Of a DNA stretch of 22,265 bases, positions 16,966 to 22,265 are shown piece after piece (position 1 is the first letter of the stretch; every line of letters begins with the position of its first letter). The notes under the pieces were generated by a model. That model saw only the letters and a list, made by a program, of their open reading frames with translations, searched no databases and was not told the origin of the DNA. The position numbers and the translations under genes were made by a program. The DNA comes from Candidatus Omnitrophota bacterium (GTDB lineage: Bacteria; Omnitrophota; Omnitrophia; Omnitrophales; JACROU01). The stretch lies in assembly GCA_016206875.1 (NCBI GenBank), contig JACQQR010000058.1:1-22265 (forward strand). The letters are read 5' to 3'.

Positions 16966-18207
16966 ATGAACGAAGTTTGTCATTCCCGCGAAAGCGGGAA
17001 TCCATTTTCATTGGACCCCGGGTCGAGCCCGGGGTCAGTCCGTCGGGGAAATACAAAAACTCCCCGACGGCTGATTTATTTAGATTATAACGCCACCTCA
17101 CCGCTTCGCCCTGAAGCGCTGGAGGCCATGAAGCCTTTTTTTACCGAAGAATTCGGCAATCCTTCCAGTTTTCATCAACAGGGGCAAAAAGCCCGCTATG
17201 CTTTGGAAAATGCGCGTGAGCGTTTGCTTGAATTGCTCGGAAAACGCTCAGGCCGTTTGGTGTTTACTTCTTCGGCGACCGAGGCAAATAATTTAGCCAT
17301 TTCGGGTTTTGCATTGAAAAATAAAAGTAGAGCCGGCCACTTTGTTTGTTCGGCGATTGAGCATCCCTCTGTTTTGCGTCCGCTTGAGCTTTTAAGAGAA
17401 CAGGGAATGAAAGTGACTGTGGTAGGACCCAATCAGGAGGGGATCGTTTCGGTAGAAAGCATGATGCGTGCGGCGGCATCAGACACCTTGCTGGTTTCCT
17501 TGATGGCTGCCAACAACGAAACAGGCACGCTTGAGCCTGTGCATGAACTTGCCCAAGCGCTGAAAAAAACCGGCGCGAAATTCCATGTAGATGCCGTGCA
17601 AGTTTTTGGCCGGATGAAATATGATTTTTCCGGATTGGCCGCTGACTGTATCACTCTTTCTGCCCATAAAATTGGCGGGCCCAAAGGAGTTGGCGCGCTT
17701 TGGTTCGGGGAAGGTGTACAGCTTACCCCGCTTCTTTCAGGGGGGCATCACGAGGGCAATTTGCGCGCCGGAACAGAAAATGTGCCGGCGATTATCGGGT
17801 TTGTGAAAGCCGCCGAGATGGCTTTCTGCGCGCTTGAAAAAGAAGAAGCCCGCCTGCGCGCGCTATGCGACAAGTTGGCGGCGAAAATTTTATCACTGAT
17901 TCCGGAGGCATACATCAATGGAAGCCGCGCGTCGTATTGTCTTCCCAACACGTTGAATGTGAGTTTTCCGGGTCTCCTCAGCGAATCTTTATTAATTTTG
18001 TTAGACTCAAAAGGCATAGCCGCCTCCAGCGGCGCAGCCTGCACCTCCGGCGCTTTAGAAGTTTCGCATGTGCTTCGTGCCATGAACTTGCCTGAAGAGC
18101 GGTTGCGTTCAGCCGTACGTTTTTCTTTGGGCCCCGGAACCCGTGACGAAGATATTGAATACCTAGCCCAAAATCTTCCCGGCTGGGTCAGGCAGTTGCG
18201 GCAATAA
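16966..18207 (+). CDS. Cysteine desulfurase (NifS/IscS family)
   Basis: This PLP enzyme removes sulfur from cysteine for Fe-S cluster or tRNA thiolation pathways. Homology begins at LIYLDYNATSPLRPE (residue 36 of this frame). EHPSVLRPLE, the PLP lysine in SAHKIGGPKG (K235) and the catalytic cysteine in SSGAACTSGAL (C359) are intact. The only ATG in frame upstream is 16966, directly after the cutA stop; the 35 residues before the family domain are encoded by two palindromic repeats and a hairpin (16979-17070). The only other usual start codon is TTG 17011, inside the repeats. So either the protein carries a repeat-encoded N-terminal extension or a non-standard start (CTG 17071) is used. No IscU/IscR partner is nearby. 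Confidence 0.9.
   Translation: MNEVCHSRESGNPFSLDPGSSPGSVRRGNTKTPRRLIYLDYNATSPLRPEALEAMKPFFTEEFGNPSSFHQQGQKARYALENARERLLELLGKRSGRLVFTSSATEANNLAISGFALKNKSRAGHFVCSAIEHPSVLRPLELLREQGMKVTVVGPNQEGIVSVESMMRAAASDTLLVSLMAANNETGTLEPVHELAQALKKTGAKFHVDAVQVFGRMKYDFSGLAADCITLSAHKIGGPKGVGALWFGEGVQLTPLLSGGHHEGNLRAGTENVPAIIGFVKAAEMAFCALEKEEARLRALCDKLAAKILSLIPEAYINGSRASYCLPNTLNVSFPGLLSESLLILLDSKGIAASSGAACTSGALEVSHVLRAMNLPEERLRSAVRFSLGPGTRDEDIEYLAQNLPGWVRQLRQ
16979..17036 (+). repeat. Two palindromic repeats within the 5' end of the cysteine desulfurase frame
   Basis: A single arm of the GTCATTCCCGCGAAAGCGGG family (16979-17003) is followed by a second type, GACCCCGGG (17014-17022) inverted at 17028-17036. Translation in the desulfurase frame gives CHSRESGNP and DPGSSPGS, typical repeat-derived peptides. 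Confidence 0.85.
17040..17070 (+). promoter_or_regulatory. Perfect 10-bp hairpin just before the desulfurase domain
   Basis: CCGTCGGGGA (17040-17049) pairs with TCCCCGACGG (17061-17070) around an A-rich 11-nt loop. No T-run follows, so it is not a classical terminator. It ends exactly where the conserved protein sequence starts. Confidence 0.6.
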
Positions 18208-18214
18208 GAGAAAG

Positions 18215-18247
18215 AAAAGTGACAGTCACTAAAGTGACCAGTCACCC
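18215..18247 (+). repeat. GTGAC repeat, left copy (terminator-like)
   Basis: AAAAGTGACAGTCACTAAAG, then a GTGACCAGTCACC unit, lies 8 bp after the desulfurase stop. It contains two self-palindromes (GTGACAGTCAC and GTGACCAGTCAC). As a whole it is an inverted, slightly diverged copy of 18306-18342. Confidence 0.75.
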
Positions 18248-18267
18248 TTGCTTTCCCTTTCTTTTCC

Positions 18268-18296
18268 TTTCCAACGGCATATTTTCCTTTTATAAT
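18268..18296 (+). promoter_or_regulatory. Candidate promoter of the bactofilin-HTH operon
   Basis: A perfect -10 TATAAT (18291-18296) has a weak -35 TTTCCA (18268-18273) 17 bp upstream. The start would fall at about 18303, so the transcript would begin with the hairpin at 18306-18342. The promoter sits exactly between the two inverted GTGAC repeats. Confidence 0.55.
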
Positions 18297-18305
18297 ACCG
18301 CAATG

Positions 18306-18342
18306 AAAAAGTGACTGTCACTTTAGTGACTGTCACTTTTTT
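18306..18342 (+). promoter_or_regulatory. Leader hairpin with T-run (GTGAC repeat, right copy)
   Basis: AAAAAGTGACTGTCACT (18306-18322) pairs with AGTGACTGTCACTTTTT (18325-18341) with a central T-T mismatch, and a T-run follows. In the predicted 5' leader it could act as an attenuator or a stabilising stem; as DNA the repeated GTGACTGTCAC could be a protein-binding site. Confidence 0.6.
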
Positions 18343-18358
18343 AAAAAGGGGGGCATTC

Positions 18359-18883
18359 ATGGCCAAAAAACAAGAAGAGCCGCAAGAGAAGATTCTTGAT
18401 GTGGATGCAAGTATGCAGGGCACGATTACCTTTAAAGATCCTGTGAATTTGCGCATCAATGGCAGCTTTGAAGGCAAGCTCGACACTCGCGGCGTTCTGG
18501 CCGTGGGAGAAAACGCCAAAGTAAAGGCCAATATCACCGGCGATAAAATTATCATCTCAGGAAAGGTGAGCGGAAATATCACCGCTTTTTCCAGTCTTAC
18601 ATTGACCGGCCACGCCGTAGTCAGTGGGCAGCTTCAAACTCCTGTGCTGAGTATTTTAGAAGGGGCCGTTTTGGACGGAGAAGTGCAAATGTCTGCAGGC
18701 GAGCAAGAAGTTTCGGAAGATATGAGCCTTGGTGATGTGGCAAATTTTCTCGAGCTTGAAGAACATGTGGTGGAAGAGTGGGCGGCAAAAAAGAAAATCC
18801 CGGCCGTTTTTCAAAGCGGTTCTTGGCATGTGCGCCGTTCGGAGTTGGAACGCTGGATTCAAGAAGAGCGCATTAATTCATGA
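18359..18883 (+). CDS. Bactofilin fused to a C-terminal excisionase-type HTH domain
   Basis: The start at ATG 18359 follows AAGGGGGG; an upstream ATG at 18311 lies in the repeat. Residues about 14-112 are a bactofilin (polymer-forming cytoskeletal) domain: GTITFKDPVNLRINGSFEGK, VGENAKVKANITGD, ISGKVSGNITAFSSL, VVSGQLQTPVLSI, EGAVLDGEVQM, a right-handed beta-helix repeating about every 17-20 residues. After an acidic linker, residues 121-170 (MSLGDVANFLELEEHVVEEW, then VFQSGSWHVRRSELERWIQE) form an HTH_17/MerR-like domain. Bactofilins polymerise without nucleotide and scaffold cell-wall or chromosome-organising functions; a DNA-binding tail is unusual. The next gene has the same HTH type plus a membrane helix, suggesting a two-part system. 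Confidence 0.88.
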   Translation: MAKKQEEPQEKILDVDASMQGTITFKDPVNLRINGSFEGKLDTRGVLAVGENAKVKANITGDKIIISGKVSGNITAFSSLTLTGHAVVSGQLQTPVLSILEGAVLDGEVQMSAGEQEVSEDMSLGDVANFLELEEHVVEEWAAKKKIPAVFQSGSWHVRRSELERWIQEERINS

Positions 18884-18911
18884 CTCGTAATTTCCGATTG
18901 CTCATCTCAAC

Positions 18912-19214
18912 ATGACAGAACAGCTTCTTAATTTGACTGAAGTCAAACAGCTTCTCGTTCTCAATGACGAAGAAGTGATGAAACTTGTGCGCGAAGGGAA
19001 ATTGAACGCCTTTAAAATAGGAGGTACTTTTCTCCGTTTTGATAAGAACCAAGTTCTGGGACTCAAGGCCAGAATGGACGTGGCCCGCAAAGATCGTGAA
19101 AGCCGCTATTCGGCGACTACCCGCATTGTTGATTTCCTCAAATTCTATGGCATCTATATCATCACCGTTTTGATTGTCGGGGGCATTCTGTATTACTTTT
19201 TGGCCAAAGGATAA
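18912..19214 (+). CDS. HTH_17 protein with C-terminal membrane anchor
   Basis: The 100-residue protein starts 28 bp after the bactofilin-HTH gene and has no obvious SD. Residues 6-55 are an excisionase-type HTH (LNLTEVKQLLVLNDEEVMKLVREGKLNAFKIGGTFLRFDKNQV, interrupted by no gaps). A basic linker (ARKDRESRYSATTR) follows, then one hydrophobic helix (about 78-97) ending in AKG. The arrangement predicts a tail-anchored inner-membrane protein with the DNA- or protein-binding domain in the cytoplasm. Shared HTH type and tandem position with the bactofilin fusion suggest joint function. The stop is part of the A-tract of the following terminator. Confidence 0.75.
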   Translation: MTEQLLNLTEVKQLLVLNDEEVMKLVREGKLNAFKIGGTFLRFDKNQVLGLKARMDVARKDRESRYSATTRIVDFLKFYGIYIITVLIVGGILYYFLAKG

Positions 19215-19237
19215 AAAAAGTGACTGTCACTTTTTTT
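19213..19237 (+). terminator. Bidirectional intrinsic terminator (GTGACTGTCAC repeat)
   Basis: AAAAAAAGTGA (19213-19223) and TCACTTTTTTT (19227-19237) form a perfect 11-bp stem with a 3-nt loop and T-run, directly at the stop of the HTH-membrane gene. It has the same GTGACTGTCAC core as the repeats upstream of the bactofilin gene. Confidence 0.75.
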
Positions 19238-19240
19238 CTT

Positions 19241-19325
19241 GTCATTCCCGCGAAAGCGGGAATCCAGCGACTTTGCCTTTGGCGTAATGAAAAAGTCACT
19301 GGACCCCCGCTTTCGCGGGGGTGAC
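19241..19325 (+). repeat. Long palindromic repeat with compensated arms
   Basis: The left arm 19241-19267 (GTCATTCCCGCGAAAGCGGG...) and the right arm 19299-19325 are inverted copies differing at four positions. In the right arm ATT/AAT is replaced by ACC/GGT, so each arm keeps its own perfect stem around GAAA. The 31-bp centre is non-coding. Confidence 0.9.
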
Positions 19326-19378
19326 AACATTAAAGAGAGAATTTATTTTGCAAAGATTCAGTTCTAACTTATAAATTT

Positions 19379-19855
19379 ATGCACACAACGACACGACTGA
19401 CCCGCGAGGGATATGAAAAATTAAAGAACGAGCTGCATCACTTAAAGACAGTTCGCCGCCGCGAAATCATTGAGGCCATTGCCGTTGCCCGTGAGAAGGG
19501 GGATTTACGCGAAAATGCCGAATATGATGCGGCGAAAAATGAGCAGGGTTATTTGGAGAAAAGAATTCATGATTTAGAAACGAAGCTGGCCCATGTGACT
19601 ATTATCGATGACGCAAACATTGACGGTTCCAAAGCATTTTTGGGGGCTACGATTTATGTAAAGGATTTGGTGAATCATCGCGAGTTGGATTACATGCTGG
19701 TTTCTAAAGAAGAAGCCGATTTAAAGGCCAAGAAAATCTCCGTCGAGTCACCCGTGGGCCGCGCGCTTTTGGGAAAAAGTGTGGGCGCCGAAGTCGAAGT
19801 GGTGATTCCTGCCGGAACCCTCAAATATAAAATCATCAAAATCGAAAGATTCTAG
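19379..19855 (+). CDS. greA: Transcription elongation factor GreA
   Basis: GreA rescues backtracked RNA polymerase by stimulating transcript cleavage. The 158-residue length is standard. LTREGYEKLKNELHHLKTVRR and ARE-KGDLRENAEYDAAKNEQGYLEKRI give the coiled-coil with its acidic tip. The C-terminal FKBP-like domain (GATIYVKDL, SPVGRALLGKSVGAEVEVVIPAG, YKIIKI) is complete. No SD precedes the ATG; TATAAA (19370-19375) with TTGCAA 16 bp upstream suggests a promoter placed so close that a leaderless or near-leaderless mRNA is possible. Confidence 0.96.
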   Translation: MHTTTRLTREGYEKLKNELHHLKTVRRREIIEAIAVAREKGDLRENAEYDAAKNEQGYLEKRIHDLETKLAHVTIIDDANIDGSKAFLGATIYVKDLVNHRELDYMLVSKEEADLKAKKISVESPVGRALLGKSVGAEVEVVIPAGTLKYKIIKIERF

Positions 19856-19873
19856 TGCAGCATGACAATTAAA

Positions 19874-19890
19874 AATGGGCGCAGCCCATT
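19874..19890 (+). terminator. Hairpin after greA
   Basis: AATGGGC (19874-19880) pairs with GCCCATT (19884-19890) around GCA. There is no T-run, so termination activity is uncertain. Confidence 0.4.
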
Positions 19891-19901
19891 CTCAAACTGC
19901 A

Positions 19902-19942
19902 TAGTACCGCATACCCACAAAATTAAATGGAATGCGGTACTA
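19902..19942 (+). promoter_or_regulatory. Perfect 11-bp inverted repeat upstream of acpS
   Basis: TAGTACCGCAT (19902-19912) is exactly inverted at 19932-19942 with a 19-nt A-rich spacer. It ends 11 bp before the preferred acpS start. It may be an operator, an mRNA stem in the leader, or a small repeat. Confidence 0.55.
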
Positions 19943-19953
19943 GGATTTTTCCA

Positions 19954-20334
19954 ATGCATTATTTAAGCGGGATGGATCTGGTGGAGATAGAAGAAATCCG
20001 CTCGAAGATTGAAGCGCCGGGAGCTTTTTTTCTTGAAGAAAATTTCACGCCGGCTGAAATCGAATATTGTGAATCTCACAAAAAAAATAAATACGAGCAT
20101 TACGCAGGACGCTATGCCGTCAAAAGGGCTTTCCTGAAAGCGGTTTCACTCGGCGCCGGGCCGATCGTCCGTTTGAGTGATGTAGAGGTTACACGAAACG
20201 GCCGCGCGCCCCGCCTTGAGCTTTCTTCCGGCCTGAAGCAAAAATTAAAATTTTCTCCGAACACAAAAATCTATATCAGTCTAGCCCATGAGCGCGCACT
20301 TGCCGTGGGAACTGCGCTCATCGCTCAATCATGA
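19954..20334 (+). CDS. acpS: Holo-[acyl-carrier-protein] synthase
   Basis: AcpS transfers 4'-phosphopantetheine from CoA to acyl carrier protein. I choose ATG 19954 (AGGA upstream; 126 residues, the normal length) over 19927, which lies inside an inverted repeat. GMDLVEIEEI carries Asp8; ENFTPAEIEYC, YEHYAGRYAVKRAFLKA and LSDVEV...GRAPRLEL follow, and the protein ends in SLAHERALAVGTALI. In characterised enzymes the helix reads A-x-K-E-A with Glu58 binding Mg; here position 58 is Arg (AVKRA, codon AGG). That is a missing key residue, so activity or metal binding may differ. It overlaps the next gene by 4 bp. Confidence 0.85.
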   Translation: MHYLSGMDLVEIEEIRSKIEAPGAFFLEENFTPAEIEYCESHKKNKYEHYAGRYAVKRAFLKAVSLGAGPIVRLSDVEVTRNGRAPRLELSSGLKQKLKFSPNTKIYISLAHERALAVGTALIAQS

Positions 20335-21098
20335 TGAAATACCTGATTGTGAATGCGGATGATTTTAACCTGACACGCGGCGTAGACCGCGCCATTCTCG
20401 ACTGCCACGACGACGGCATTGTCACCAGCACCACCGTGCTTATGACCTTGCCGTTTTCCAAGAGCACGGCGCGGGAACTTTTGGCCCGGCCATTTTTGGG
20501 AACGGGAATTCATCTTTCACTTACCTTAGGCCGGGCCGTACATCCCCAAACGCCGTTTGCTTTATCGCGTCACGTGCTTGCCGTAGCGCATCAAATTCCT
20601 TCTCGCGTAGCCGAACGTGAATATGAAGCGCAAATTCTGAAGTTTCAGAAATTATTGAAGCGAATGCCCACTCATTGGGACAGCCATCATCATATTCACT
20701 GTCTTGCCAACCTTTTTTCTGCCGTACGGCGTCTTTCGCTCAAATACAAAATCCCCTTTCGCCAATTTCGAGGGTTGGACGGGAAAACGCGCCAATTCTT
20801 CCGACATCGGAAGAATTTCCTAACGCATCATTTGTACGAGGATTTGGATTCAAAGCGCCCTTGGACAGAGGAGCGCTTTGAGCACTGTCTCGGGCAATTG
20901 CCGAACGGGATTTCAGAGATGATGGTGCATCCCGGATATCTGACGCGCGCGCTTCGCAATATCTCAAGCTTTCGCGAGGGAAGAGAAGCGGAACGAAGAA
21001 TTTTAATGTGCCCTCAAATTCGAAAGCTGATTGAAAAGCTGAACATCAAATTAATTCACTTCGGCGATTTGAAATATTTCGGGCCTCTGTTTGATTAG
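20331..21098 (+). CDS. ChbG/YdjC-family carbohydrate deacetylase (HpnK-like)
   Basis: The 255-residue protein starts with NADDFNLTRGVDRAILDCHD, the metal-binding DD motif of the YdjC family. HLSL (near residue 62), HWDSHHHIH and VHPGY supply further metal and catalytic residues. Family members remove acetyl groups from N-acetylated sugars (chitobiose deacetylase ChbG) or act in hopanoid synthesis (HpnK). The substrate cannot be told here. It begins in the stop region of acpS (ATGATG, either ATG possible) and its stop lies at the edge of a TAGCTAT repeat. Confidence 0.85.
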   Translation: MMKYLIVNADDFNLTRGVDRAILDCHDDGIVTSTTVLMTLPFSKSTARELLARPFLGTGIHLSLTLGRAVHPQTPFALSRHVLAVAHQIPSRVAEREYEAQILKFQKLLKRMPTHWDSHHHIHCLANLFSAVRRLSLKYKIPFRQFRGLDGKTRQFFRHRKNFLTHHLYEDLDSKRPWTEERFEHCLGQLPNGISEMMVHPGYLTRALRNISSFREGREAERRILMCPQIRKLIEKLNIKLIHFGDLKYFGPLFD

Positions 21099-21158
21099 CT
21101 GTTAGCTATTAGCCATTAGCTTTTAGCTAACAGCTAATAGCTATTAGCTATTAGCTAA
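21094..21158 (+). repeat. TAGCTAT heptamer palindromic repeat
   Basis: About nine imperfect copies of TTAGCTA/TAGCTAT run in both orientations, left part TTAGCTGTTAGCTATTAGC and right part GCTAACAGCTAATAGC, so the whole is a palindrome of heptamers. It fills the chbG-like/surE gap and includes the chbG-like stop codon. Confidence 0.88.
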
Positions 21159-21164
21159 ATACCT

Positions 21165-21971
21165 ATGAAAAAACCATGTGTGTTGGTTACCAATGACGAC
21201 GGCATTACCGCGCCCGGGTTGATTGCGCTTGAAAAAATACTCAGCCCATTTTGCGACTGCCGGGTCATCTGTCCCATTACTGAATGTTCTTCCGTGGGGC
21301 AGTCCGTTACGCTGCGCAAACATATCGAGGTGTTCAAATTCCAGCGCCCCGGCACGAGAACCGCTTACGGAATTGACGGCACGCCCGCCGATTGCGTCAA
21401 ATTTGCCATCGCCGAGCTTTTCGGTTCTAGAAAACCGGTGTTGGCTGTCTCAGGCATCAATCACGGCGCCAATACCGGCATCTCGGTTTACTATTCGGGA
21501 ACAATAGCCGGCGCCCGTGAAGCGCTTATCGGCGGAATTCCTTCCGTAGCTTTTTCCGTAACGAGCCATCAACCAAAAAACTTTGTATTTGCCGCGAACA
21601 TTGTCAAGCAAATCGTTATGAATTGTCTCAAACACGGGCTTCCCCAAAATACTTTGCTCAACGTGAATATTCCGGCGCTGTCTGCGTCCAAAATAAAAGG
21701 AATCAAGGTACTTCCTCAAGCCGACTCGAAGTTTGTGGAAAAATTTGTGAAAGAGGGGGAAGAACCCGGCAAATTAAAATACCGGCTGACTGGAGAAATT
21801 TTCATTAATGACCGAAGTATAGAAACAGACGAAGAAGCGCTTAAAAAAGGCTGGGTGGCCGTTACGCCTCTTCAGTTGGATTTAACCCGCTATGATTTCA
21901 TGAAGGAACTTTCCAAGCGGCTTGAAACAGGGAAAAAACGACACAATAAAAAATTATTTCAGAAGGGTTGA
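21165..21971 (+). CDS. surE: 5'/3'-nucleotidase SurE
   Basis: SurE is a metal-dependent nucleoside-monophosphate phosphatase. The 268-residue protein shows VTNDDGITAPGL (metal-binding Asp pair), PITECSSVGQSVTL (Ser ligand), YGIDGTPADCV and SGINHGANTGISVYYSGTIAGARE (Asn ligand), all in order. The length is typical. No SD precedes the ATG, only the end of the heptamer repeat. Its 3' end overlaps the convergent zinc-ribbon gene by 18 bp. Confidence 0.96.
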   Translation: MKKPCVLVTNDDGITAPGLIALEKILSPFCDCRVICPITECSSVGQSVTLRKHIEVFKFQRPGTRTAYGIDGTPADCVKFAIAELFGSRKPVLAVSGINHGANTGISVYYSGTIAGAREALIGGIPSVAFSVTSHQPKNFVFAANIVKQIVMNCLKHGLPQNTLLNVNIPALSASKIKGIKVLPQADSKFVEKFVKEGEEPGKLKYRLTGEIFINDRSIETDEEALKKGWVAVTPLQLDLTRYDFMKELSKRLETGKKRHNKKLFQKG

Positions 21972-22145
21972 GTCGAGTGTTTCAAAAATAATCGTGACGA
22001 GGTTTTGACAATGAGGACATTTGATTTGTTTGAACGCTTGGATGTTGTCATGTTTGGAACGGTAGGTGATGCTGAGGATTTTGGTGGTGAACTTGGAATC
22101 GTCGCCTGTCCAGCTGCAAGAAGAGCAAGTATAATGGCTTTTCAC
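21954..22145 (-). CDS. Small zinc-ribbon protein
   Basis: The 63-residue protein runs on the minus strand. GTG at 22145 is preferred because GGAGG lies 6 nt before it; a longer frame begins at 22172 without SD. CSSCSW near the N-terminus and CPHCQN near the C-terminus form a CxxC...CxxC zinc ribbon with KILSITYRSKHDNIQAF between. Function unknown; such ribbons are usually nucleic-acid or protein-binding. It is convergent with surE and divergent from the partial gene at the right edge. Confidence 0.65.
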   Translation of the reverse strand: MKSHYTCSSCSWTGDDSKFTTKILSITYRSKHDNIQAFKQIKCPHCQNLVTIIFETLDSTLLK

Positions 22146-22201
22146 GTCAAACCTCCGTGTACAAAAGAGCAAATCCGTTTAAATTGTAATACCGTGTATC
22201 G

Positions 22202-22228
22202 GCCGGTTTATAGCGGACTTTAACCGGC
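22202..22228. promoter_or_regulatory. Inverted repeat between divergent genes
   Basis: GCCGGTT (22202-22208) is inverted as AACCGGC (22222-22228). It lies between the minus-strand zinc-ribbon gene and the next + strand start, so it may be a shared operator. No convincing -10/-35 pair is seen. Confidence 0.35.
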
Positions 22229-22248
22229 ACAAAAACAGGAGTTGCGCC

Positions 22249-22265
22249 ATGAATAAAAAAATAAA
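22249..22265 (+). CDS. Start of a gene cut by the window edge
   Basis: ATG at 22249 has AGGAG 8 nt upstream and is followed by Asn-Lys-Lys-Ile codons. Only five codons are visible, so nothing can be said of the product; the Lys-rich start could be a signal peptide. Confidence 0.5.

Noticed and set aside
18229..18582. 117-codon minus-strand frame
   Set aside because: It runs through the GTGAC repeats (VTVTKVTVT) and the bactofilin gene; repeat-derived.
21094..21158. CRISPR array
   Set aside because: The units are 7-bp palindromic heptamers without spacers, and no cas genes are present.

Overview
The window looks like part of a chromosome of a Gram-negative (diderm), uncultivated-type bacterium. 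Diderm signs are a TolC-type outer-membrane factor, a HlyD-type periplasmic adaptor and VirB8/9/10-like envelope proteins. LL-diaminopimelate aminotransferase, a bactofilin and many palindromic intergenic repeats would suit a candidate phylum such as Omnitrophota or another PVC/Elusimicrobia-like lineage. That placement is a low-confidence inference.

Left part (1 to about 9434), all on the + strand. It opens with three end-overlapping genes in the F-type conjugation order TraE (VirB8), TraK (VirB9), TraB (VirB10), then a small PC4-like protein and a terminator. A second operon follows: a TolC-like outer-membrane factor, an OpgH-like membrane glycosyltransferase (GT2), a HlyD-like adaptor and a sugar-nucleotidyltransferase. 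This reads as a polysaccharide synthesis and export module. Two small excisionase-type HTH genes and a complete tyrosine recombinase come next. The recombinase stops 10 bp before an intact tRNA-Arg(TCT), which is followed at once by the 3' half of a second, different tRNA-Arg(TCT). I read this as the right end (attR side) of an integrative, probably conjugative, element carrying exopolysaccharide cargo; its left end lies outside the window.

Right part (about 9440 to 22265), mostly housekeeping. dapL, folK, panC, panD and nadX form a run largely concerned with aspartate use and cofactors. uvrA follows, then a small winged-helix gene, cutA and a cysteine desulfurase. Next is an unusual pair: a bactofilin fused to an excisionase-type HTH, and an HTH protein with a C-terminal membrane helix. 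After these come greA, acpS, a ChbG/YdjC-type deacetylase and surE. A small zinc-ribbon gene runs on the minus strand, and a new + strand gene starts at the right edge.

The right part is peppered with palindromic repeats (GTCATTCCCGCGAAAGCGGGAATCC family, GTGACTGTCAC family, TAGCTAT heptamers, and G+C-rich 75-140 bp palindromes). I found none of these in the left 9.4 kb. Several sit directly on gene ends, where they encode the last residues of folK and panC and apparently the first residues of the cysteine desulfurase.

The best candidates for something undescribed are the bactofilin-HTH / HTH-membrane pair with its symmetric flanking sites, and the TolC/GT2/HlyD polysaccharide module on a T4SS-bearing element whose last cistron is coupled to an HTH gene.
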